Source: Lithobates sylvaticus
Taxonomy: Eukaryota; Chordata; Amphibia; Anura; Ranidae
NCBI GenBank assembly: GCA_028564925.1
Contig: CM053029.1
Span: forward strand, 187,747,354 to 187,811,353
DNA length: 64,000 bases
Direction of reading: 5' to 3'
The position numbers and the translations under genes are program-made. Within the stretch, counting starts at the first letter, position 1. Each line of letters starts with the position of its first letter. The notes beneath the pieces were generated by a model, which had not been told where the DNA came from, searched no databases, and saw only the letters and a list, made by a program, of their open reading frames with translations. Shown here piece after piece: positions 31,658 through 42,844 of the stretch.

Positions 31658-32173
31658 CAGGGCCACATTAAGAGCACCATGGGCCCTGGTGCTGATGATT
31701 TTGGAGGGACGTTTTTATGGTTCATAAATGAAATTAAATGCAAAAAAATGTTTTAATACTTTTAAAAAAAAAAATCTTTTATGGTTTACATTTCTCTTTT
31801 TTTTAAAAAAAAAATCTTTTATGGTTTACATTTCTATTTTTGTTTTTTTGTTTATAATTTTTTATTTTTCAATTTAACTTTTTAGTATTTTTTTTCCCAC
31901 AATGCTTTTGGGGGGGGGGGGGCAGTGGAGGGCAGTGCATGGTGTCAGTAGGGCAGTGGAGGGAGTCAGTGTCAGCAGTTTATTTTATATTTTTATTCAA
32001 TTTTTTAATAATTTTTTACAATTTAATTGTTTTTAAATGCATTTGGGGCTGGGTTTGGTAGTGGACGGCATCAGTAGGGCAATGGCAAATGGTCAGTCCA
32101 ACCCTGCTGGGCCTATATTAAGGTAGGGGCCTGGAGCTGCAGCTCCAATAGCCCCTACGTTAATCTGGCCCTG
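31658..32173. mobile_element. hAT-like element
   Basis: The ends CAGGGCCACATTAAGAGC and ACGTTAATCTGGCCCTG are flanked by ATAGTAAG and ACAGTAAG (7 of 8). A 38-base stretch around 31760-31830 is duplicated (ATCTTTTATGGTTTACATTT). Long T and A tracts fill the middle. Confidence 0.8.
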
Positions 32174-32180
32174 ACAGTAA

Positions 32181-32617
32181 GGCCTCATAAACACCATGCG
32201 CTGTTTACCCCCTTTGACTGCCAGAACACTTAAAAAGCATGTAAAAGCCGTGTATTGCACATACATTTAGACACGTCAAGTGTTTGAGTGGATTCCATTG
32301 ACCAGTTATTTCCAATATTAATTCATTCTGGCTACTGGAATGCATTAACTCTCAAATGCACTTAAATACATCTCGCATTTAGATGCATTTACACGCGTTT
32401 CCATGCATTCAGCGTTTTTTCTGTTCTTCTGCTCTTCTCCTGTTTGTGCCTTTGGTGGGTTCTTTCTTTTAGCCTGTAAGCGCTCTTTCTCTAATACGCC
32501 TGTAAATGCATATGTATGCATGGACACATAGGCGTACATAGAGGTGCTTTTACAGGCTGAAAAAAAGCCACACGTCTGTAAAAGTGGTGTTTTTTTAAGC
32601 CCAGTGTGCATGAGGCC
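32181..32617. mobile_element. TAA-target MITE abutting the hAT
   Basis: The ends GGCCTCATAAACACCATGCG and CAGTGTGCATGAGGCC are flanked by TAA (32178-32180 and 32618-32620). The interior has GCATTTAGATGCATTTACAC-type words. It starts within the target duplication of the neighbouring hAT. Confidence 0.75.
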
Positions 32618-32620
32618 TAA

Positions 32621-34107
32621 AAAATAAAAATTTCAGTCAATAGTCTCTCAGGGTCAGCCTCAAATCTGCATTCTACGGGAATGATGTCATAGTCAGCTGC
32701 AGGCAGAATGAAGCATATCCTCAGTCCTTCCTTCCTATGCCATTATACTTGTACAGCTAACCCTACTTCTGTACAGAAGCTGCACCAAATATAAAGTAAG
32801 CACTATGCACTCCAGCTCTGTGTTTCTTTGTATCATTCAGTGCATTTTTTAATACATGCAGTAGAAGAGCCTGATTTTTTTTTTTTTTTTTTTTTATATT
32901 AGCATCATGTATTCCCCTGCAGAGCAGCACTTAGACTGGAAGAGGGAGGGGCTGTACTCATAGCTAAAAGGTCTCTTCTGCTTTACAAACTTACATTTTA
33001 AGTGGAAACATGTTTATGGGAGAAAAACGCAGACCTAATTCATACGCAGTAAGTAACCCCTTCACAGCCCTATGGGCAGGGCCAGGTGCTTGGTACCCAA
33101 GTTGGAAGAATGGCACATAGAGTCAAGAGGAAGGTTGAACAAATAATATTGGGTTGAGTTGCATGTTTGACAGACAACAAAGCGGAACAATCAGCAATCA
33201 CTAGCACTAGTGTGCGGCTGTAGAAACTGCGGCAAAACACTTGCCATAACAGTTCTGAGCGCAGGAATGGCGGTATGGTAATCCTAGCAATGCTAGCGGT
33301 ACAAGGGTATATGTTCAGCATCAAGGTTATCACATGTTATAGCCTACATTACCAGGGCAGCATCTGTGTGGGGTTTGACTGACAGAGTAGCGGTACAAGC
33401 GGTGCTAGTCCTATGGTGCAGTAATGAAGTCCGGAGGAAAGTCCCTAATCTGTCCTTCCTTGAACAGGAACCTTTTCCCTAAGCAAATTCACTATTCCTA
33501 GCAAGTGGGGTTCCTTTCTCTAACCTAGCCACCTGCAACTGCATGCCAAATGCAGTGGGGCACTGATATGTATTAGCACCGCCCACACTAAAGATGGCTG
33601 CTGAGGTCACCCAGTGTTGCAGTGTGCAATTGGACCACTGTTCACCTTGAAACACCTATGGAGCCTGCATAAGAACAAACTTCCTCCTCCATCTGTACAG
33701 TGGCCCAATACACCACCTACAGAATGTGGGGGGGGGGGGGGTAAACCGCACCTGCCTACAACCCAATTACTGGATTGGCCCAAGCTGTTATGTTTCATCA
33801 CAGTGTAGCTTGCAAAAAGGTCAGGATCTGCCTGTGCTGTCTAGTATAGCTGTGTAAATCACATGACCGGCTGAACATGGAGAGGACAGGACTCCTTCCC
33901 TTTCATGTCACAGCACTGGTGCTTAGTGATTGGACATTCAGACACCAACCGATGCCACATGGGGGAAGGGAGTCATAAGACCTCTGTAAGCTTAACTTGG
34001 AGCCAGCACAGGCCATCCCTTCTTCATTCCCAGTGGCTGAACCACACAGTGGAGGAGCAAAAGGAAGTTGAGTATGTGCAGCTGGAAAGGATGACATTAA
34101 AGTGATA
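32621..34107. other. Unassigned DNA with homopolymers
   Basis: No gene or defined element. A T run lies near 32874-32895 and a G run near 33729-33741. Some of it may be unique intron. Confidence 0.3.
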
Positions 34108-34462
34108 TTAAAGGGGTTGTAAAGCTTCGTTTTTTTATTTTCTAAATAGGTTCCTTTAAGCTAGTGCATTGTTGGTTCACTTACCTTTTCCTTCGATTTC
34201 CCTTCTAAATGTTTTTTTTTCTTTGTCTGAATTTCTCACTTCCTGTTTCTCCTCAGTAAACTTCACACCATCATCCGAGCGGTGTTTAGTCAGCCAGAAC
34301 AGCTTACTGAGGAGGAACAGGAAGTGAGAAATTCAGACAAAGAAAACAAAGAAAAAAAACATTTAGAAGGGAAATCGAAGGAAAAGGTAAGTGAACCAAC
34401 AATGCACTAGCTTAAAGGAACCTATTTAGACAATAAAAATCAAACCTTTACAACCCCTTTAA
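34108..34462. mobile_element. Foldback MITE bounded by TTAA
   Basis: TTAAAGGGGTTGTAAAG at the left is mirrored by CTTTACAACCCCTTTAA at the right. The arms are about 150 bases each and pair nearly throughout (for example CCTTCGATTTCCCTTCTAAA against TTTAGAAGGGAAATCGAAGG), leaving a loop of roughly 45 bases around 34285. Confidence 0.9.
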
Positions 34463-34850
34463 AGCATCAGATTATTTTTTTTACAGTAAAATAATAAACA
34501 TGTTATACTTACCTGCCCTGTGGAATGGTTTTGCACAGAGTAGCCCCGGTCCTCCTCTTCTTGGGGTCCCCCACTGGCGCTCCTGACCCCTCCTTCCTGC
34601 CAAGTGCCCTCAAAACAAGCAGTTGCTATGCGTGCACCCAGGCAGGCTCACCCCCAAGCTGCTGCTTTGTCTTTCCATTCACACATAGAGCTGTGTCTTG
34701 GCCTGCCCCACTCTCTCATTGGCTCACTGTCTGTGATTGACAGCAGCGGGAGCCAATGCCCCCCCGTTGCTGTCTCAGCCAATGAGGAGTGAGAGTCCCA
34801 GGAGAGCCCAGGCTCTCGTGCACAAAGCTGGATGAAGATTGGGCTCAGGA
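34459..34850. mobile_element. TTAA-type MITE, family A (copy 4), right end lost
   Basis: It begins in the same TTAA that ends the foldback. TAAACATGTTATACTTACCTGCC and TTTTGCACAGAGTAGCCC are family A landmarks in the same orientation as copy 1. The right end merges into the next element. Confidence 0.6.
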
Positions 34851-34854
34851 GAGC

Positions 34855-35230
34855 ATTCTGTGCCTATCAGTGCCGCCTTAACTGTGCCTATCAGTGCCCA
34901 TCAGCGCAGCGTATCAGTGCCCACCAGTGCCGCCTCATCAGCGCATATCAACGACGGAGAAAAATTGCCTGTTTGCAAAATTTTATAACTATGAAACATG
35001 TTTTTTTTTTTTTTTAATTTTCCATCTTTTTTAGTTTGTTTAACAAAAAATAAAAACCCCAGCTGTGATTAAATACCACCAAAAAGAAAGCTTTATTTGT
35101 GTGAAAAAAATAATAACATTTTCATTTGGGTACAGTGTTGTATGACCGCGCAATTGTCATTCAAAGTGTGAAAGCTGAAAATGGGTCTGGGCAGGAGGGG
35201 TGTTTAAGTGCCCAGTAAGCAAGTGGTTAA
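34855..35230 (+). mobile_element. TTAACCACTT-family element, copy 4 (truncated)
   Basis: Only the distal part remains: a GCCTATCAGTGCCGCC array, ACGGAGAAAAATTGCC, A/T-rich runs, AAAGAAAGCTTTATTTGTG, GCGCAATTGTCATTCAAAG, then AAGTGGTTAA. Confidence 0.7.
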
Positions 35231-35464
35231 ATGCCTTTCAAGCAAATTCTGGTTTCTGATATCAATAAGCAGTACTACTTGGTGAGAACCACAGAATGGG
35301 CTGCGATCTGTGAGTAACAGAAGCACTGACTGGTGAGTGAGAAGAGGCACCCAGTCAGAGTTTCCTCCCCACACAAATCTCAAATTTTAACCAAGAAGGG
35401 CACTCAAGGCCTCTTGAGAACTAGTGAGGCGCTTAGTAAATTTACATCTAGGGGGATTGCTTGA
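35231..35464. other. Unassigned DNA
   Basis: No gene or repeat end recognised. Confidence 0.3.
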
Positions 35465-35541
<77 letters not shown>

Positions 35542-35586
35542 ATATACAGTATATATAGATATATATATCTATATATATATATATAA
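35465..35586. repeat. AT dinucleotide microsatellite
   Basis: About 120 bases of TA repeats with interspersed TATC. Confidence 0.95.
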
Positions 35587-36270
35587 ATACAATTTGGGGG
35601 GAAAGTAAGGTTGAGCTGTTAGTTTGGTAGATTTGTTCTTACTTCCTGTCCTGATGACCACACAGGTAGGAAGTGAGATAATCTACTCCAGATAACAATA
35701 AAAACATATCAGAAGGAAGTTTTGGGCACTTGATCGTTGTTTCGATTAGCTGTTTTCATTCTGTACTGTTCTGTTTGGTAAATGAGAAATGATCTTTTTA
35801 ACCAACTCAGCCATGTGTAATGGGCCTCAGTCAGCACATGCCTCGTGTAGATTTGTGTTTGGCTAGGAAAGCACCAGACATTGTTTTGTAGAGATAAAAG
35901 TTATTTGTATGTAATATTTAATGAAAATCCAAAGCAATCTTAGGGTTTCAAAAGGTCGCCCTTAATCAGGGTTTGAAAAAATTGAAGAACAGAAAAAACA
36001 GAACTGATGCTTGACTAGGTAAATGTGGAGTGATCTTAAAGGGAAGTTTGGGGGCATACAGTACAGTTTCGGCTGCCTCTGTAGTATCCTCATTTTTTCA
36101 AGCTCCGTTGAAGCGAACCCCAAATGCATTGTATTTTTACTGAATGTTACTTTCAATAAAATACATTTCTGGACTTTGCAAAATGTGTCTGGTTTCTCAT
36201 CATGCACCATGAATACAACGGTTCTAACCTTTCCCCAGCCATTCAAAATGCAGGGAGTTAGCACTTTTGC
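35587..36270. other. Unassigned DNA
   Basis: No gene recognised. Open frames near 36023-36289 lack motifs. Confidence 0.3.
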
Positions 36271-36274
36271 AATG

Positions 36275-36582
36275 CTTTTCAGCCGCTAGCGGGCGCTATT
36301 AAACCCAAAGAAGGGGTTCAAAAATCCCACGTTGCAGTGCTTCCAAAGCGCTTTTCAGGCATTGGAATGGGCAATGCCATTGGGCAGGGGCGTTTTGGGA
36401 GCGCTGTATACAGCACTCCCAAACCGCCCCAAAGATGCTGCTTGAAGGACTTTTTCTAACGGGACGTGCGAGCGCACCGCCCGGGTGTGAAAGCACTCAT
36501 TGCAATGAATGTGAGGCAGTATTCAGGCGCTATTTCTAGCGCTAAAACACCTGAAAACTGCCTCAGTGTGAAACGGGTCATC
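36275..36582. mobile_element. H1-related MITE remnant
   Basis: GCAATGCTTTTCAGCCGCTAG, GAGCGCTGTATACAGC and TCAGTGTGAAACGGGTC are decayed family words; no clean ends or duplication. Confidence 0.5.
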
Positions 36583-38130
36583 GCATACTAGCACATTATG
36601 AGATTTACCCTAAAACAAAGCCCTTCTGCGACACGCTGTCACCGCTGACAGGGCTTTCACCCTTCACGCAGTCTTCCTTCTGGATTCACAGGCTCCGGTC
36701 GTTTGAATGCATATGCGTGCGGGAATCACGGCACAGAGCTCTGAAGGGATGGCGTATTTGTGTCCCAGTGATGTCACTGGCTGCTGCTCACTGGAATATC
36801 TCCTAAATGGGGCACATTTAGAAGATATTTATATTACCTACAGGAAAGCTTTAGTATATTCTTACCTATAAGTAAAAGTACTAGAAAAGGGTTTACTATC
36901 ACTTTAAGCCTATTTTCACCAATCTGCACCTTTTTAATAGTAGCCCCTTCCCATTAGTAACCAAATATTTCCAGGGACAGCAGCATTAGTCTCCATGATT
37001 CCATTTTGATGCTTTCCCAGGCTTCACACAAGTTCCTCGCCAACCTCATGTGGCAAAGTGACACCGTCAGTCAGACTCACAAACCACAGAGCTTCAAGCA
37101 TCAGGACTCACTGGACAGACAAACATACGCACAGGCCTCAGGATTCAGGCCTAATCACTCTCCTCTCCTCACACACCTACCTGGACAAGACCCTGGGTAG
37201 AAGAGGAGAGATCACTTTGCCCTCCCCAAATATTAACACTCTTCCCCAGCATGCACCAGTGGCCAAAAACCTCATTTTGGTTGGCTAGGGGAAGTATGAA
37301 TATTCATAAATAAGTTTTACTGTAGTTTCTCATAATAATAATAATAGAGGTACCAGTGACACCTACTGGCAGAAGAGGAAAACTACAACTCCATTGTGTT
37401 TAGGGGAAAAACAAAATGAACAAGTAGACTAGAAATCAGCTAGGTTGTCAACCACCCAGCAGAACTAAATTTGACAAGTGGCACCTGTTTAGGACAGGGT
37501 GGCTATACGTGCCTGCAGTTCTGCATTAAGGGCCAATATACACTATTGTGATTTGTCAGTGCACAAACATTATGTCTTGTTTTATTATGCATTGTGTGAA
37601 GGTAGCCCATTCATTTCTAGCAGTGCTTTGCATGTTAGTGAGCAAGGAGCATTGGGGTACCATTCAGAATTTTATTTGCTTTGCCACGTGTTGCAGTTAC
37701 ATGTGCATTACTATAATAGTGTGAATGAGCGCTAAACATTGAGAAAACAGTATCCTGGTAAGTTGTAGATGTAATCTACAGTATCAGTGGCAGAATGAAA
37801 CACCACACTGGTATACAGTTACTTCTAAGAAAACAGAAGACCGACACACAATACTTGGGAGCCACAGGCTAGAAGACATCCAATGGGTTTCATACAAAGT
37901 TACTACAAAGGGAGCTACTAGATAGGATAACTGAACCAGATAATGCTAAGAAAGCAAAAGCCTCCTACTCAGTGCTAATGTGCAGAGCTATTATCCTGCA
38001 ATACCATAGTTATCATGTTGAAATAATCTACAGGGATGCTTTGCTGCTAAGACATGCTACAAACATCAGGAACAATAATATTCCTGACAAATACAGACCT
38101 CTAATATTCTATCACAACTGCTGAACAGTC
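36583..38130. other. Unassigned, relatively low-repeat DNA
   Basis: A family-A/B-like right end (ACTATCACTTTAA) occurs near 36905. The remainder to 38130 has no recognised element. Weak splice-like motifs near 36974 and 37180 were seen, but no exon is convincing. Confidence 0.3.
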
Positions 38131-38390
38131 CACCCAACCGTTATAATTTAGTTATAGGTGGAGACTGGTGAGCAAAAGACTGAGAGTACAGGGTCAGTCA
38201 ACCCAACAGTTATAATTTAGTTATGGGTGGAGATTGGTGGACAAAAGCCCGAGAGAAATGGGTCACTCCACCCAACAGTTATAATTTAGTTATAGGTGGA
38301 GACTGGTGGGCAAAAGACTGAGAGTAAAGGGTCAGCCCACCCAACAGTTATAATTTAGTTATAGGTGGAGACTGGTGGGCAAAAGTAGCC
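38131..38390. repeat. 69-bp tandem repeat, about 3.8 units
   Basis: CCCAACAGTTATAATTTAGT recurs at 38133, 38202, 38271 and 38340, exactly 69 bases apart, followed by TATAGGTGGAGACTGGTGGG. No stop-free peptide is shared. Confidence 0.9.
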
Positions 38391-38665
38391 ACTGGCCTCT
38401 TCTTATATGTCTTGGGTGCTCCAACAAGGAAATCTCCCTGCCATTATTCCTAACTCTGCTCCCATCCACCTGGGAGTATTTGGTGTTCCTGTCCATATTT
38501 GTGCCTTGCATTCCCCATAATATAAAGATTCAACAAGAGTAGTAGGACTCCCTCCTAATGGCCATGGTAGGTGTGCAGACTCAGGAACCCAGATCTAACC
38601 AATAAGGTCCCTGAGACTATAGAGATTGACAAAAACTAAAAATATGTTTTTGGAGGATCGACCCT
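38391..38665. other. Unassigned DNA
   Basis: Nothing recognised. Confidence 0.3.
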
Positions 38666-39607
38666 TTAACTAGTTCCCGACCAGCCACCGCAGGCTGTGG
38701 CAGGCTGGCTCTCCTGCAGGAATCGCCATCATCGAACGTCGGGCGCGTACACGGCGATCCGTGCCACCGGCGGGCCGCGAGTGCCGACTCGCTCGCAGGG
38801 GACCAATCAGCGGGTCCAGCGGACTCGTGGTCCGCCGGCCACGCGCGATCGCTCCAAAGAGAGGTAGAACGGGGATCTGCCAGTGTAAATAAACAGATCC
38901 CCGTTCTGTCAGGGGAGTAGAGCGACATTGTCTATTCCTAGTTATCAGGAACAGTGATCTCTCTGTACTCCCAGTCAGTCCCCCCCCCCCCACAGTTAGA
39001 AAGCACCTCCCTAGGGAACATTTAACCCTTTGATCGCCCCTGGTGTTAACCCCTTTTTAGCACTGATCACTGTATAAATGTCACTGATTCCAAAAAAGTG
39101 TCAAAAGTGTCCGATCTGTCCACCGCAATGTCACAGTCCCGCTAAAAATCGCAGATCACCGCCATTACTAGTAAAAAATAATAATAATAAAAATGCCATA
39201 AATCAATCCCCTATTTTGTAGACTCAATAACTTTTGCGCAAACCAATTAATATACGCTAATTGGGATTTTTTTTACCAAACATTTGTAGAATACATATTG
39301 GCCTAAACTGAGGAAGAAATAATTTTTTTACATTTTTTTGAGGAATATTTATTATAGCAAAAAGTAAAAAAAAAAAAATTCTAAATTGTCGCTCTTTTTT
39401 TGTTTAGAGCGCAAAAAATAAAAACTGCAGAGGTGATCAAATACCACTAAAAGAAAGCTCTATTTGTGGGAAAAATAAGGACATCAATTTAGTTTGGGTA
39501 CAACGTCGCACGTTCACGCAATTGGCAGCTAAAGCGATGTAGTGCCGTATCGCAAAAAATGGCCTGGTCAGGAAGTGGGTAAATCCTTCAGGGGCTGAAG
39601 TGGTTAA
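38666..39607 (+). mobile_element. TTAACCACTT-family element, copy 5
   Basis: It runs from TTAACTAGTTCCCGACC to GGGGCTGAAGTGGTTAA. Interior landmarks are GATCACTGTATAAATGTCAC, ATCGCAGATCACCGCC, the A/T-rich middle and AAAGAAAGCTCTATTTGTGG. The C run near 38983 lies within it. Confidence 0.8.
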
Positions 39608-39724
39608 AATAATTTTCCACTTTCAGGCATAAAAGGGAATAGCCTGTTAATATGGTCCCACCTCTCCCACCTCTCTCTGGCCTGAACTACCACAGTTGAG
39701 AGTCAGAAACAGAAAACAGTATTG

Positions 39725-39835
39725 CATACCTCCCAAATTTTTGAGATGGGAATGAGGAACACCTATCAGCAAAAGTATGCAGGTATAGGACACGTCCCTT
39801 GCCACGCCCCCTTAAAGGAGAAATGTACAAAAAAA
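39725..39835 (-). mobile_element. CATACCTCCC element fragment
   Basis: CATACCTCCCAAATTTTTGA, GGGAATGAGGAACACC and CACGCCCCCTTAAAGGAG match the right third of the element at 17603-17956, in reverse. Confidence 0.65.
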
Positions 39836-39849
39836 AAAAAACAAGATGC

Positions 39850-40038
39850 AGTTGTCTTCTGCAAGTGTAGTTGCTCCAGAGCTTAGTAAATTGGCAGAAG
39901 TTCTGCTGACTTCTATCATCCAATCATGTGCAGACAAAAATTAATAATTTTTTTATTTTCCTTGCCTGTCATTTAATAAACTTTGGAGCAACTCCACTTG
40001 CAGAGTTCACAGTCTATTTGCCTTTAGTAAATCAGCCC
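39850..40038. mobile_element. TTTACTAAAGGC MITE, left-truncated copy
   Basis: GTTGCTCCAGAGCTTAGTAA, CTGCTGACTTCTATCATCC and CACAGTCTATTTGCCTTTAG match the MITE at 24956-25220. Confidence 0.7.
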
Positions 40039-40115
40039 CTTAGTTTGCTGTGTAAATACTGTTTTCAACTTTGCACCCCATTTTTTCCAACCCTTTTTCA
40101 GCCACTTCAGTCTAA

Positions 40116-40421
40116 GGCCCCTTTCACACTGTCGGACTAGTCTTTGGAGCGACGGATGTCAGCGGTGACATGTCCGCTGACATCCGACCCGGTCCGATCC
40201 GCCAAAAGCAGATGGATGGCCCTACTTTCGGATCCATCGCTGGCAGATCGGATTGGGTGAGATCTGGTGAAACCGGACATGCTGTCCGTTTTTGTGCGAT
40301 CTCTCCATAGAAACCAGCGGCGCTCGACAAGCCCCTCCCCGCTCAGTGAGCAGAGAGGGACCTGAGCTGGTGGACAGAGGCGGACTCTGTTGAAGCGGAT
40401 CCGCCTCGTGAGAATGAGGCC
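40116..40421. mobile_element. TTTCACACT MITE with TAA duplication
   Basis: The left end GGCCCCTTTCACACTGTC and the decayed right end GTGAGAATGAGGCC are flanked by TAA at 40113-40115 and 40422-40424. The interior has GACATGTCCGCTGACATCCG-like hairpins. Confidence 0.75.
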
Positions 40422-40577
40422 TAAGTTGTACATACATGGATCAAAATTTGGCATCTACTCAACAAATTTTGATCCACGAATGGGCACTGTGGTTGTTCAG
40501 AAGTCGATTCACCGTTCGACTTTTGTACAATTGGCCTGTCAGATTGCCTCATTCAATCAGCACTGCAGGCTATAGAC

Positions 40578-40708
40578 CAGTGATGGCGAACCTTGGCACT
40601 CCAGATGTTTTGGAACTAACCATGATGCTCATGCACTCTGCAGTGTAGTGGAGCATTATGGGAAATGTAGTTTCAAAACATCTGGGGTGCCAAGGTTCAC
40701 CATCACTG
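40578..40708. mobile_element. hAT MITE, 131 bp, perfect 8-bp duplication
   Basis: CAGTGATGGCGAACCTTGGC at the left is mirrored by CCAAGGTTCACCATCACTG at the right. CCAGATGTTTTGGAACTA and AGTTTCAAAACATCTGG form the next stem. CTATAGAC flanks both sides. Confidence 0.9.
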
Positions 40709-40716
40709 CTATAGAC

Positions 40717-41057
40717 CATCAGAATACAATGACACAGCGGGGAGGATTCCCCAATCCACCTCAAATGTGTGGATGGGGAAATCGGTCCTTTTTTGTTTGT
40801 TAAACCTGATGGTTGAATGGAAAAACTTACTAATTTATGGGCTACCTTACATGCACTTGCTCAAGCTACATTCATTGCTCTGGGCTTGCTTCCTCGTAGT
40901 TATGACAGGGAACTATGCCTGTGTCACAACAGCTGCCTGTAATCTCCACCAGGGGTGCATGTGACAGGGTGACAACACAGCTGCACAACTGGGAGACAGG
41001 TGTCACCCCATAACAGGAAGTGCCTGAGCAAGAACCTTCATTACAGGATTATCAGGC
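40717..41057. other. Unassigned DNA
   Basis: No gene or element recognised. Confidence 0.3.
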
Positions 41058-41640
41058 ACGGTATTAATATAAACTGCAGATTTAAAATAAATAAAAAGAA
41101 GAACACAAATGACCAAAAAATTAATGTATACAAAAAAAGAGGGTAAAGTACATAAAAAGCGTGACCATAAAAAACACACACAAATTCTGATAAATAAAGT
41201 CCAGTGAGGACCGCATTAGTCCAGATCATATGTCTTCTTTAGTACACAAAACCTGGTTGCATGTAGTCGGCAGACTTGTATTTTGTAGCAAATAAAACAC
41301 CACTGTGACTGATCTAAAACAACACGCTGTGACATGCAAGAGTTCTGTGCGATCCCATCCACCTTTTGAATTTGGCGCTTACCAGATGGCTAAATAAAAC
41401 GAGCACTGCATATGGAGCCTGCAACTTCCCAGATAAAAAATGACTGGTCGGGCCGATCGGATCAGGAACAACCGCTCAGAAGGAAAGAGGGACCTCCACA
41501 ACCTCCGCTCCACTCAGGGATATCCAACTGATTGACTCAAGTATACAAAAGAAGGGGGCCGCCCATAGCGTAATACTGACAAACAATTTTTATTCAAACT
41601 GTATTAACGGTATTAATATAAACTGCAGATTTAAAATAAA
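41058..41640. mobile_element. 517-bp insertion between 33-bp direct repeats
   Basis: The 33-base sequence starting ACGGTATTAATATAAACTGC and ending TTTAAAATAA is present at 41058-41090 and 41608-41640. The 517 bases between are unrelated to the flanks and to the other repeats here. Exact direct repeats of this size fit a target duplication made by non-LTR retroposition (SINE/LINE-like), though they are long for that. Neither end is a clear poly(A) tail; the left end after the repeat is A-rich. Confidence 0.6.
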
Positions 41641-42029
41641 TAAACATAAATAAACACAACTTTTGGAATTCCATTAACATTTTAAAGCCTTTATAAGATT
41701 TTAGTGATTGGATTTGGATCTTTGTTAACTCAGAAGATACTAAGCTGGTAAACAGTGTTTCTGAGCCAAGAGCTGGAAATATATTTTTCTTGTACATACC
41801 TGGGCAGAGCCTCAACACATATCGGCATAATACACAGAAGATAGAAGAAGAACAGAAGAAGCAGGCACAGAATAGTATTGCAATCAATGCTGATAGAGTA
41901 CAATATTGGGGGTACCGTGTTGGCCAGAACTACAGTGGAAAAAAATGTGGGGTTCTTATCACAGATGATTGTAAAATGAGCAAACACTGTGGCCTGGCAG
42001 TGGGAAAAGCAAACATAATTCTGAGGTGG
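41641..42029. other. Unassigned DNA
   Basis: Low-repeat sequence leading into the tandem array. On the minus strand CTGCCCAG before GTATGT is donor-like near 41808-41813, but no supporting acceptor is convincing. Confidence 0.3.
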
Positions 42030-42844
42030 GTCACTAGGGGGGTCATCAGCAGGAGGAGGTAGGTCCTGATTTCCATATTAAGATATTTAGTTATCACTAG
42101 AGGGATCTCCAGCAGGAGGAAGGAGGTCCTGAAACCTCTACATCTCACGTTTAAAGTCCCCAAAAAACTCCCTCCTTTTTGTCAGAACCCATATAAGCAA
42201 TACTGTGTTTTATATCCTACATGCTTACTCTATATAGTGATTGACCTCATTCAAAGTCCCGCCGACCAAATTTTCTCTCTTTTTGAGACCTCTATATAGA
42301 TCTTTTGTTATCACTAAAGGGATCACCAGCAGGGGGGTGGAGGTCCTGATTCCACCAAACAGATCTTTAGTCATCTCTAGCGGGACCATCAGCAGGAGGA
42401 AGAAGGACCGGATTCTCCTATATAGATCTTTAGTCATCTTTAGAGGGGTCATCAGCTGGAAGAAGGAGATTCTGATTCCTCTGTATACATTTTTAGTTAT
42501 CACTTGAGGGATCGCCAGGAGTGGGAAGAAGATCCTGATTCCTCTGTATAGATCTTTGGTTATCACTGAAGGGACCACAAGCAGGGAGAAGGAGGTCCTG
42601 ATTCCTCTATATAGATCTTTAGTCATCACTAGAGGGATCGCCAGGAGTAGGAAGAAGATCCTGATTCTTCTGGATAGATCTTTGGTTATCACTGAAGGGA
42701 TCACAAGCAGGGAGAACGAGGTCCTGATTCCTTTATATAGATCTTTAGTCATCACTAGAGGGATTGCCAGTTGGTGGATGAAGGTCCTGATTCCTCTATA
42801 CAGATCTTTAGGTATCACTGGAGAGACTATGAGTAGGGGGAAAG
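42030..42844. repeat. 60-bp minisatellite, first part
   Basis: The unit is roughly TCCTGATTCCTCTATATAGA, TCTTTAGTCATCACTAGAGG and GATCACCAGCAGGAGGAAGG in order, spaced about 60 bases, with about 13 units. It continues at 44708 after an inserted hAT. Since 60 is divisible by three, open frames such as the 197-codon minus frame at 42225-42818 appear; these are artefacts. Confidence 0.85.
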
